A DNA stretch of 64,000 bases from Opitutaceae bacterium (GTDB lineage Bacteria; Verrucomicrobiota; Verrucomicrobiia; Opitutales; Opitutaceae). The stretch's first letter is position 1, and the number at the start of each line of letters is the position of its first letter. The stretch spans positions 84,771 to 148,770 of the forward strand of contig JANQRT010000010.1 of NCBI GenBank assembly GCA_028284385.1, written 5' to 3'. The notes beneath the pieces were generated by a model. That model was not told the DNA's origin. It was given only the letters and a program-made list of their open reading frames with translations, and ran no database searches. The position numbers and the translations under genes are program-made. Of the stretch, positions 36,458 through 43,640 are shown piece after piece.

Positions 36458-39160
36458 TCAATCGGAATGCAATGCGCTTGCCGCATTTGTATTTGCTGCT
36501 CGCAAAGCGGGAATAAAACTCGCGAAGAAAGCTACTACGACAAGCACCAGGGCTACTCCTGAATAAACTCCAAAGTCAAAGGAACCAGTCCTATACAATC
36601 TTTCTTGAATCAGCTGAGTCACTACACCAGCTAAGACCAATCCAACTGCCAATCCTATTCCAGTCACACGCAAGCCTTGGAAAAGGACTGTCCGGAGAAT
36701 TTCGTGACGGCTCGCCCCTAACGCGGTTCTTACGCCAAACTCCTTGCGCCTGAGTGTAACTGAGTAGGAAAGAATTCCGTAGATGCCGATTGCTGACAAC
36801 AGCAAGGCGAGTCCGCCAAACCCTGCCAGAAACCTCAGCGTGGCTCTCCTGCCGAGCAAAGTCCCGTCGATGCGTTCTTCCATCGATATGAATTCTGTCG
36901 AGGGAACCGTCGCATCCACCTCCGACATCGCCGCCCTCACTTTGCCCTCGAAAGCCTCCAAGTTGAATCTTTCTCCGCCACTAACGCGCATCACAATTCG
37001 CTGCGCTTGAATTGGTCTGGCTCCCGCATTCATGTATAGCATGGGATTTACGCCTTCTTCATTGAGTTCAAGGGTCTTCACATTTCCCACAACGCCAACG
37101 ATTGTTGCCCAGGTCGCATCTTCGCTCGCTGCAAAATCACCCGCCAAATCTCCCGTCAGGCGCTTCCCGATTGGATCCTCGTTGGGAAAATACAAATCAG
37201 CCAGACGCTTGTCGATGATAACAACCGGCGGAGCATCGAACATCATATCACCTTCAGTGAATGTACGTCCTCGTATCAGTGGAATACCTACCGTTTCAAA
37301 AATAGGCCCATGAGCAATTCCAAATGAAAATCTTGGGCGACGGTTTTGCGGCGAATATCGCCTTCCTTCGATAAAAAACTCAGAGCTGAGACCAAAGAAC
37401 CCGAAAAATGGCACAAATGAATTCAACGCGACTGATCTTACTTCTGAAAGCTCGGAGAGTCGTTGAATCAATCGTTCTCCATAATCCAGCTGCTCATGAG
37501 GCTCGCTAGCATTCGGCAGCTCCAGCATAGCGCTAACGAGATTTTCGGTTTCAAATCCAGTTTCGTTGTCCAGTATCTTCTTTAGGCTCGAGAGCATCAA
37601 ACCTGTCGCGATAAGTAAAATGCAGGTCAATGCGACTTGTCCCATAGCCATTACTTGCCTCAAACGAACTAAAGATCGGCTCGCTGTAGAAGAACGTCCG
37701 CTTTCACGAAGGCTTCCCGCCAAGTCCCTCTGTCGCATGAGCAGCAAAGGCGCAAGGCCAATGGCCAGTCCGCCTGCAATCGCGAGAGAAAAATTATAGA
37801 CGAGCGACACGCCATCGACAGAGAGCGATTCAGGGCGAGAAAACAAATAGAGTCCGTACTCCTTTATAATTTCAAGTCCCAATAATCCTAATACAAGCCC
37901 GATAAGTCCGGCAATTACCCCATACATCACTCCCTCGACCAGAAGCATGCGAGCCAATCGACTCAATTGAGCTCCCAAGGAAATTCTCATCGAGATCTCC
38001 TGCATGCGGACCGTCGTTTTGGAGAAAACCATGTTGGCAATATTCGCGCAGCCGATGAGAAACACTCCGATCACGCTCGCCTGCAGAAAGAAAAGGACAT
38101 CTCTTCCATCTTGCGTATTATAGCTTCGGAAATTCGCCAAAGCGCTCCCCCATCCAACGCGATCGATGAAATCGCGACGACCCGCATAGGTTTCGTATGT
38201 ATGTCGATCCGATACCTTCAGAGCCGTCTGCGCCTGTTCCATCGATACACCCTCTTTCAATCGGGCTATCGCGGTGAGGCGATTTGCGTTCCACGCTCTT
38301 CGCGTTTTGCTATTAGGACTGACGATGTGCGGTCGCCACAAACTCACATCAACATCGAGAAATCGAAAACTGGCAGGCATGACTCCAATGATCTCGAAGG
38401 TCATTCCCTCAATATCAACCCGCTTGCCCAGGACGCCTCTATCGCTGTCGAAAGCGGTCTGCCAGAGATCGTAACTCAGAATAACCACACCCGGTCTGCC
38501 CTCTTCGTCTTCTCCTTCTATGAAATTTCGACCCAAAATAGGTCTCACTTGAAGCGTCTCTAAAAATGAGGGCGAAACCCGACCCGTGGTGACACGAAAC
38601 GCTTGATCTCCAAAATGCAAATTGTCACCACCAAATCGATACAATCCAATATTTTCGAAAACATCGAGCTCTTTGTAATCCAAGTATTTGCGTATGGAAA
38701 TTCGCAAAATATCGTCACCCGAATCCGTCTTCAGTCGAACTTCGCCCAGCTCTACCAAACGCTCCTCCTCAGGATAGGGATAGGGTTTGAGAACGGCGTT
38801 ATACAACATGCTGAAAATCGAGGTATTTGCCGCGATGCAGAGCGAGAGAATCGATACGACAATAATAGAGTATCCAAGATGCTTATTGATTTGCCGCCAA
38901 GCCTGCCGCAAGTCGCTCCAGATCTCATGAATAAATCGCGTGCCCCAAGCATCGCGACAATCCTCCTTGCAGGTCTCGATTCCTCCAAACTCTCGCAACG
39001 CCATGTCCCTTGCGGTCTTTATATCATAGCCCTGCTCAAGGAGTTCGCTAGCCCGCTCCTCAATGTGGAAATCCACCTCTTCATTCAATTCGGACTGCTT
39101 CCTGCGCAATCCAAACAAGGCGAGCAAGGCGTTCCAGAATTTTACGAACCACAACCCCAT
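36458..39160 (-). CDS. ADOP-family MacB/FtsX-type permease E (divergent)
   Basis: 900 residues and the most divergent of the six. Prefix QSELNEEVDFHIEERASELLEQGYDIKTARDMALREFGG; TM1 YSIIVVSILSLCIAANTSIFSMLYNAVLKPYPYPEEERLVELG; periplasmic TTGRVSPSFLETLQVRPILGRNF and IEGMTFEIIGVMPASFRFLDVDVSLW. The C-terminal half has LRRKEFGVRTALGASRHEILRTVLFQGLRVTGIGLAVGLVL, but its end (FIPALRAANTNAASALHSD) departs from the LPARRAxxxDPxEALRxE consensus. It lies 41 bp after PadR-E. Confidence 0.88.
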   Translation of the reverse strand: MGLWFVKFWNALLALFGLRRKQSELNEEVDFHIEERASELLEQGYDIKTARDMALREFGGIETCKEDCRDAWGTRFIHEIWSDLRQAWRQINKHLGYSIIVVSILSLCIAANTSIFSMLYNAVLKPYPYPEEERLVELGEVRLKTDSGDDILRISIRKYLDYKELDVFENIGLYRFGGDNLHFGDQAFRVTTGRVSPSFLETLQVRPILGRNFIEGEDEEGRPGVVILSYDLWQTAFDSDRGVLGKRVDIEGMTFEIIGVMPASFRFLDVDVSLWRPHIVSPNSKTRRAWNANRLTAIARLKEGVSMEQAQTALKVSDRHTYETYAGRRDFIDRVGWGSALANFRSYNTQDGRDVLFFLQASVIGVFLIGCANIANMVFSKTTVRMQEISMRISLGAQLSRLARMLLVEGVMYGVIAGLIGLVLGLLGLEIIKEYGLYLFSRPESLSVDGVSLVYNFSLAIAGGLAIGLAPLLLMRQRDLAGSLRESGRSSTASRSLVRLRQVMAMGQVALTCILLIATGLMLSSLKKILDNETGFETENLVSAMLELPNASEPHEQLDYGERLIQRLSELSEVRSVALNSFVPFFGFFGLSSEFFIEGRRYSPQNRRPRFSFGIAHGPIFETVGIPLIRGRTFTEGDMMFDAPPVVIIDKRLADLYFPNEDPIGKRLTGDLAGDFAASEDATWATIVGVVGNVKTLELNEEGVNPMLYMNAGARPIQAQRIVMRVSGGERFNLEAFEGKVRAAMSEVDATVPSTEFISMEERIDGTLLGRRATLRFLAGFGGLALLLSAIGIYGILSYSVTLRRKEFGVRTALGASRHEILRTVLFQGLRVTGIGLAVGLVLAGVVTQLIQERLYRTGSFDFGVYSGVALVLVVVAFFASFIPALRAANTNAASALHSD

Positions 39161-39201
39161 ACCTCTTTGTTATCTAAAGCCTAAGAACTAGCCCTATTAT
39201 A

Positions 39202-39519
39202 TTAGCCTTCTTCTAGAACCCTGTTGATCACAGAGATAAAATCATGCCAGGCCTGCTTTTCCTTCTCAACCTGTTTACGACCACGAGCAGTCAGCCTGTA
39301 AAACTTGGTTACTTTACCCTTTTCCGTTTCCTCGCGACTTGACTTAACCCATCCCTTCCGTTCCAGCCGATGCAGCGCTGGATACATCGAGCCCTGTCCT
39401 ACATTGAGCATCTCGTTGGAAAGAAACTGTATTCGCTTTACAATGCCATAGCCGTGACGCTTGCCGGAAAGCAGAATGCGCAAAATCAACAGATCCAAGG
39501 TACCTTGCTTGAGCTCCAT
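39202..39519 (-). CDS. PadR-family transcriptional regulator E
   Basis: 105 residues. Core LKQGTLDLLILRILLSGKRHGYGIVKRIQFLSNEMLNVGQGSMYPALHRLERKGWVKSSREETEKGKVTKFYRLTARGRKQVEKE. It is unusually rich in Lys and Arg through the wing. Directly upstream are repeated GACATA/TATGTC half-sites that differ from those of the other five regulators. First gene of the unit with permease E. Confidence 0.92.
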   Translation of the reverse strand: MELKQGTLDLLILRILLSGKRHGYGIVKRIQFLSNEMLNVGQGSMYPALHRLERKGWVKSSREETEKGKVTKFYRLTARGRKQVEKEKQAWHDFISVINRVLEEG

Positions 39520-39531
39520 ACCTCAAACTTC

Positions 39532-39566
39532 GACATAGTCTAGAATTTATGTCAAGCTTCGACATA
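39532..39566 (-). promoter_or_regulatory. Operator-like repeats of PadR-E
   Basis: Half-sites GACATA (39532-39537), TATGTC (39548-39553) and GACATA (39561-39566) form two overlapping inverted repeats with 10- and 7-bp spacers. A TTGACATAA -35-like sequence on the minus strand overlaps the middle half-site. Confidence 0.55.
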
Positions 39567-39726
39567 GATTACTTTGGGGATTGAACCTAGCGAATCTGAT
39601 CTACTCGCCCTTAATACTGGATACAACCCGCAAGACTCGAAAACGAGGAGAGATGAAAGCGATCTCCATTGAAGGAGTTAGGTGCAATTTAACCGCTAGA
39701 GCTCCCATTAAAGAGTAACAGAGGCG

Positions 39727-42432
39727 TCACTCGCTTCGAAGGGCTTCAATCGGATCGACAAGGGTAGCTTTCCTGGCAGGAGCGTAGCTAGCAATAAAGG
39801 CCACGGCCAAGAGGAATAGAGAAACGCCAATGTATGCTATAGGATCAAGAGGGCTCACCTGGAAAAGAAAATCCGAAAGGCGATCACTGAGTATCCAGGC
39901 TCCCATTAGACCTACCGCAATACCGACCATCGCCTTGCGGAATCCTTGGCTTAAAATCTTCTTCAGAATCAATGTGCGCGATGCTCCAATGGCAACGCGA
40001 ATACCGATCTCCTTTACCCGCTGAGAGACATCGTATGATAATGTTCCATACACACCGATACCGGATAACAACAAGGCCATCGCGCCGAGAATGCTGATCA
40101 AAAGCATGAATGCGCGCCGATCGTTAAGCGACTCGTCCACCATTTGGTCTAGCTCTCCAGCCAAGAACAAAGGTAGTTGCGGATCAAGGTCCTTAATATT
40201 CTCTCTTGCTAAATCAAGGAGTTCGGAAAAGCTTCGCTTGCTTCGGACCAGGAAGCTGAACTCTCTGGGGGTGTAGTTGAAATTCAAGGGATAGTATAAA
40301 AGCGGGTATCTTCCACTAGTAGCGGAAAGTCCATCCCCTCGGTCCAAGCCATTGTGACTCACGTTTTCAACGACGCCTATGATCGTGCAGGCGTATTCAG
40401 ATTTTCGATCGCGTTCATCGTAAACTTGCTGTCCAATAGGGCTTTGGCCTGGGAAAAAATGCTCGGCGAAATTCCTGTCCACAACAACATTTCGAGTAGG
40501 ATTCTCGGTATCGGCGGCCGTGAACAATCGACCCTCCAAAAGGGGGATCTTCAAAGCCTCGAAGTAGCCTTCCGAAACGAAGACAATATTGCTGCTGTTC
40601 GACCCAGCCATCGCGTCCAACTCCGATTTGCCTGGGAATATAGACCAATTCTGATAGCCTTCACCCTCCAAGGATGGAAGCTTCGTAGCAAGAGCAGCTG
40701 ACTCGATTCCAGGCAAGCTCCGCAACGAGGTCTTCAAGCGAGAGTAGAATTGAGATACCTTTTCCCTTGATGAATAGTTCCAGGAGAGCTCCAAGCTCGC
40801 GGTTTTCACGTCGCGAGCGTCAAAGCCAGAGTCCCTGTTCAAAGCGTTGAAGAAGCTCTGCAACAGCAAGCCCGATCCGATCAGGAGAATCAGGCTGAGA
40901 GCCAACTGAGAGGAAACGAGGAAGGACCTGAAATTCACCATGGATCGGCTTGCCGTCGTTTTTCGACTGCTTTCCCGAATGCTAATGGATAATCCTTCCT
41001 TGAGAACAGGAACGATGGAAAACACTCCAAGAAGCAAGGCTATGCCTATCGAAAGAAATAGAACACGCCAAACCGATGTAGCGCTTAATTCAATACTAGA
41101 CAATCCCGACCAGAGGTCTGGCAAAAGGAATTGATTGACCAAGCTCAGTCCCCACCATCCGGCTAGCAAGCCCAGAAGGCAGCTGCCCAAGCTGAGCAGG
41201 CCACTCTCGATTAGGACCTGACGAAAGAGAGCCAAGCGCGAAGCCCCAAGAGACTTTCGCATGGCGTACTCCGTGGATCGACCCGCTCCACGGGTTAATT
41301 GAAGATTCAAAATATTGATACAACCGATAAGAAGCACTAGCAAGACGCTACCTTGCAAGAGATAGAGAGAGGCTCCGTATCGATATTGCCTGGTTTGCTG
41401 GAAAGTCTCTAATTTCGTCTCATGCTTCTGCCGATTGAGAGAGTCCCTTTGCTCCTGGGAAACCTGCTGAACATACCTTTGATCAAGGGCGTCGATCTGA
41501 GCCTTCGCCTGATCGACGGTCACACCCGCTTTCAGTCTTCCCCATAAATTCGTATAATTCCGATGCCTTCTCTCTTTATAGAATTCCGTCCGCTGAACAT
41601 CCCAGGTCCATGCCTGGAAAAAGCTCAAAGCTCCGAAATGAGCACTAGCAGCCTGTGGAGCCACTCCAATGATAGTGAAAGGCTTGCCGTGGAAGACAAG
41701 TGTCTCGCCAACAACATCGGAACTCCCAGCAAAGTGGTTTCTCCAATACGCCTCGGTAAGAATGAGCGAGCTGTTATCATTATGATCGAAATCTTCGTCC
41801 ACAAAGAACCGTCCCACTAAAGGCCGAGTCCTAAACATGTCGAAATACTCTTTGGTCACACGAAGCCCAGTGCCTCTCACGGTACCCAAAGCGCTTGAGA
41901 GGTTGACGGTCGTTTCATCTACCAAAGAAAGCTGCTCGAAGACGGAGGTGTTTTCCGAATAGTCTAAATACTGAGCAATATTGGAACTCATCCGATCAAG
42001 ACCAGTTCCCGGGTAGCTATTGTAGATTTCGACGACCTGATCAGGATCCGGATACGATGGAGGTCCTAGAATCGAGTGCAGAATACTGAATACTATCGCG
42101 TTTCCCGCAATGCACAGACCCAGTATGAGAACGGTGGCCAAGGTGAAGATCTTGCTCTTGCAAAGCAACCTTAAGGCATAGCGACTATCTCGTATCAGGT
42201 CCATCACGACAAGCGTTCCCCAAGCGTCACGCACCTCTTCCTGGAGTTTTCCAACTCCACCAAAATCTCGCATCGCCGCTCTACGAGCTTCGTCTGGCGA
42301 CATGCCTTCCTGCTCGTACCGATCGATAGACATCGAGAGATGATGCTCCATCTCTTCTGTCATTTCTTCGTTCAATCGCCTTCGCTGAAAGAGATTGCCA
42401 AAGCTTTTGCGTATGTAGTGTATTAGTTCCAT
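39727..42432 (-). CDS. ADOP-family MacB/FtsX-type permease F
   Basis: 901 residues. Prefix RRRLNEEMTEEMEHHLSMSIDRYEQEGMSPDEARRAAMRDFGG; TM1 FTLATVLILGLCIAGNAIVFSIL; periplasmic RVTKEYFDMFRTRPLVGRFFVDEDF; linker with a long charged stretch QVSQEQRDSLNRQKHETKLETFQQTRQ. The C-terminal half has QRVKEIGIRVAIGASRTLILKKILSQGFRKAMVGIAVGL and YAPARKATLVDPIEALRSE. Its distance from PadR-F (165 bp) is the largest in the array because a dispersed inverted repeat occupies the gap. Confidence 0.9.
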   Translation of the reverse strand: MELIHYIRKSFGNLFQRRRLNEEMTEEMEHHLSMSIDRYEQEGMSPDEARRAAMRDFGGVGKLQEEVRDAWGTLVVMDLIRDSRYALRLLCKSKIFTLATVLILGLCIAGNAIVFSILHSILGPPSYPDPDQVVEIYNSYPGTGLDRMSSNIAQYLDYSENTSVFEQLSLVDETTVNLSSALGTVRGTGLRVTKEYFDMFRTRPLVGRFFVDEDFDHNDNSSLILTEAYWRNHFAGSSDVVGETLVFHGKPFTIIGVAPQAASAHFGALSFFQAWTWDVQRTEFYKERRHRNYTNLWGRLKAGVTVDQAKAQIDALDQRYVQQVSQEQRDSLNRQKHETKLETFQQTRQYRYGASLYLLQGSVLLVLLIGCINILNLQLTRGAGRSTEYAMRKSLGASRLALFRQVLIESGLLSLGSCLLGLLAGWWGLSLVNQFLLPDLWSGLSSIELSATSVWRVLFLSIGIALLLGVFSIVPVLKEGLSISIRESSRKTTASRSMVNFRSFLVSSQLALSLILLIGSGLLLQSFFNALNRDSGFDARDVKTASLELSWNYSSREKVSQFYSRLKTSLRSLPGIESAALATKLPSLEGEGYQNWSIFPGKSELDAMAGSNSSNIVFVSEGYFEALKIPLLEGRLFTAADTENPTRNVVVDRNFAEHFFPGQSPIGQQVYDERDRKSEYACTIIGVVENVSHNGLDRGDGLSATSGRYPLLYYPLNFNYTPREFSFLVRSKRSFSELLDLARENIKDLDPQLPLFLAGELDQMVDESLNDRRAFMLLISILGAMALLLSGIGVYGTLSYDVSQRVKEIGIRVAIGASRTLILKKILSQGFRKAMVGIAVGLMGAWILSDRLSDFLFQVSPLDPIAYIGVSLFLLAVAFIASYAPARKATLVDPIEALRSE

Positions 42433-42459
42433 CCTGTCCCTCGAATATATTCAAATTTT

Positions 42460-42591
42460 AACCACGGAGAACACGGAAGGCACAGAGATATTGATAATAT
42501 AATCATCCGAGCGCATTGTTTCGCCTCGCTTGAGTGTAGCTGTCGCTTGGTAGCCTTACAAAACTCCGTGATCTCCGCGTCCTCCGTGGTA
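42460..42591. repeat. Dispersed inverted repeat between PadR-F and permease F
   Basis: Left arm AACCACGGAGAACACGGAAG... at 42460-42489 and right arm ...CTCCGCGTCCTCCGTGGT at 42563-42590 are imperfect complements over about 28 bp, with 73 bp of loop. It belongs to the same family as 43009-43181 but is a 'CGGAGAACACGGA' variant. Confidence 0.7.
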
Positions 42592-42596
42592 GAAAA

Positions 42597-42929
42597 TCAA
42601 CTACCCGCCATCCCCAAAATGTCGGCGATGGCAGCAGCCATAGCTTCCCAATTTTCCTGTTCGGAGCTTAGACGTTTTCTGCCAAGACTGGTAAGCTTGT
42701 AGTATTTTGCGCGTCGGTTATTTTCGGATACGCCCCATTCCGATTCGATCCAGCCCTTCTGCACCATGCGAGCAAGGGCTGGATAAAGCGATCCTTCCTC
42801 GACCTTCAATACGTCCTTGGACAGCAGATGGATTTTCTGCGATATCCCCCATCCGTGATTCGAGCCATTCTTCAAGATCCGAAGAATGACCAACTCTAGT
42901 GCTCCTTGCGGAAAAATGTGTTTCGTCAT
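42597..42929 (-). CDS. PadR-family transcriptional regulator F
   Basis: 110 residues. Core FPQGALELVILRILKNGSNHGWGISQKIHLLSKDVLKVEEGSLYPALARMVQKGWIESEW, wing RRAKYYKLTSLGRKRLSSE, C-terminal helix. It is most like PadR-B in the HGWGI and KVEEGSLYPxL segments. It heads the unit with permease F. The inverted repeat immediately after its stop codon could attenuate read-through into the permease gene. Confidence 0.92.
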   Translation of the reverse strand: MTKHIFPQGALELVILRILKNGSNHGWGISQKIHLLSKDVLKVEEGSLYPALARMVQKGWIESEWGVSENNRRAKYYKLTSLGRKRLSSEQENWEAMAAAIADILGMAGS

Positions 42930-42933
42930 ACTA

Positions 42934-42986
42934 TTTCCCTAGTCATATGAGGGGAAACCAGCCTTCCCCTATTTAGTCAAGGGGAA
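42934..42986 (-). promoter_or_regulatory. Tandem operator-like palindromes of PadR-F
   Basis: Site 2 (42964-42986) is perfect: TTCCCCT and AGGGGAA with a 9-bp spacer. Site 1 (42934-42957) is TTTCCCT and AGGGGAAA with a 9-bp spacer and one mismatch. The centres are 30 bp apart and a CTTGACT -35-like box overlaps site 2. Confidence 0.7.
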
Positions 42987-43008
42987 AGAAATATTAATTC
43001 ATTGTTGG

Positions 43009-43181
43009 AACCACGGATGAACGCAGATGGACACGGATAGATTTAGGATGGAGAGGCCGTTTTGTTAAACTCTCAATCATAAGAGTAGCGTTCGTAGTGA
43101 TCGAAGGCGATGCAGGTAACAAATCATGAAGCCCAAATCATAGGTTTCAAAATCCGTGTTCATCTGCGTTCATCCGCGGTT
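43009..43181. repeat. Long dispersed inverted repeat upstream of the BlaI-like gene
   Basis: The 30-bp arms at 43009-43038 (AACCACGGATGAACGCAGAT...) and 43152-43181 are reverse complements with only two or three mismatches, separated by 113 bp without coding potential. Best-preserved copy of the family in this window. The 315 bp between PadR-F and the BlaI-like gene contain this repeat and the operators of both genes. Confidence 0.8.
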
Positions 43182-43203
43182 CCTAGAAAATAATCCTTGC
43201 TTT

Positions 43204-43221
43204 CTACTACTTGTGTAGTAG
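43204..43221 (+). promoter_or_regulatory. BlaI/MecI-type operator
   Basis: A perfect palindrome CTACTAC-ttgt-GTAGTAG, matching the TACTACA/TGTAGTA operator core recognised by BlaI/MecI repressors. It is 23 bp before the start of the BlaI-like gene, as expected for autorepression. A further TACGA half-site follows. Confidence 0.8.
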
Positions 43222-43244
43222 ATTCTACGACAAAAGGAATTTTT

Positions 43245-43640
43245 ATGACCAAATCCGCAATTGGCAAACTCGCTCCCATGGAGCTGCAGATCATGCAAAT
43301 CTGCTGGAAACTGAAATCGGCATCCATTCGCGAAATACAGGAAGCGTTGCCGAAGAGTCGTCAGGTGGAGTACACAACGGTCCAAACGATCGTCTACCGG
43401 CTAGAGAAGAAAGGCGCTTTGCAGCGAACCCGGAAGATTGGCAACGCCCACATCTTCGAGCCAATACTTACTAAGAAGTCAGCCATCGGCTCATTGGTAG
43501 ACGACTTTCTCGGTCTTTTTGGGGGCTCGACCGAACCGGTCATGAATCACTTCATCGAATCGGGAAAACTGTCTCTCGAAGATCTGAAGCAGCTACAGGA
43601 AGCCCTGAAGAAGGCCGAGCGAAAGGAGAGCAAGAAATGA
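43245..43640 (+). CDS. BlaI/MecI/CopY-family transcriptional repressor
   Basis: 131 residues from the ATG at 43245, preceded by AAAAGGAATTTTT; an in-frame extension to 43197 would run through the operator. The winged helix (IGKLAPMELQIMQICWKLKSASIREIQEALP, YTTVQTIVYRLEKKGALQRTRKIGNAHIFEPIL) and the C-terminal dimerisation helices (VDDFLGLFGGSTEPVMNHFIES, LSLEDLKQLQEALKKAE) are standard for the family. The last codon overlaps the M56 peptidase start (ATGA), so the repressor and its presumed protease are translationally coupled. It should bind the CTACTAC palindrome just upstream. Confidence 0.93.
   Translation: MTKSAIGKLAPMELQIMQICWKLKSASIREIQEALPKSRQVEYTTVQTIVYRLEKKGALQRTRKIGNAHIFEPILTKKSAIGSLVDDFLGLFGGSTEPVMNHFIESGKLSLEDLKQLQEALKKAERKESKK

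Noticed and set aside
21905..42432. Interpreting the ADOP genes as MacB macrolide exporters
   Set aside because: They lack the MacB ATPase domain and no MacA-like or ATPase gene is adjacent; the duplicated permease architecture is the orphan type.
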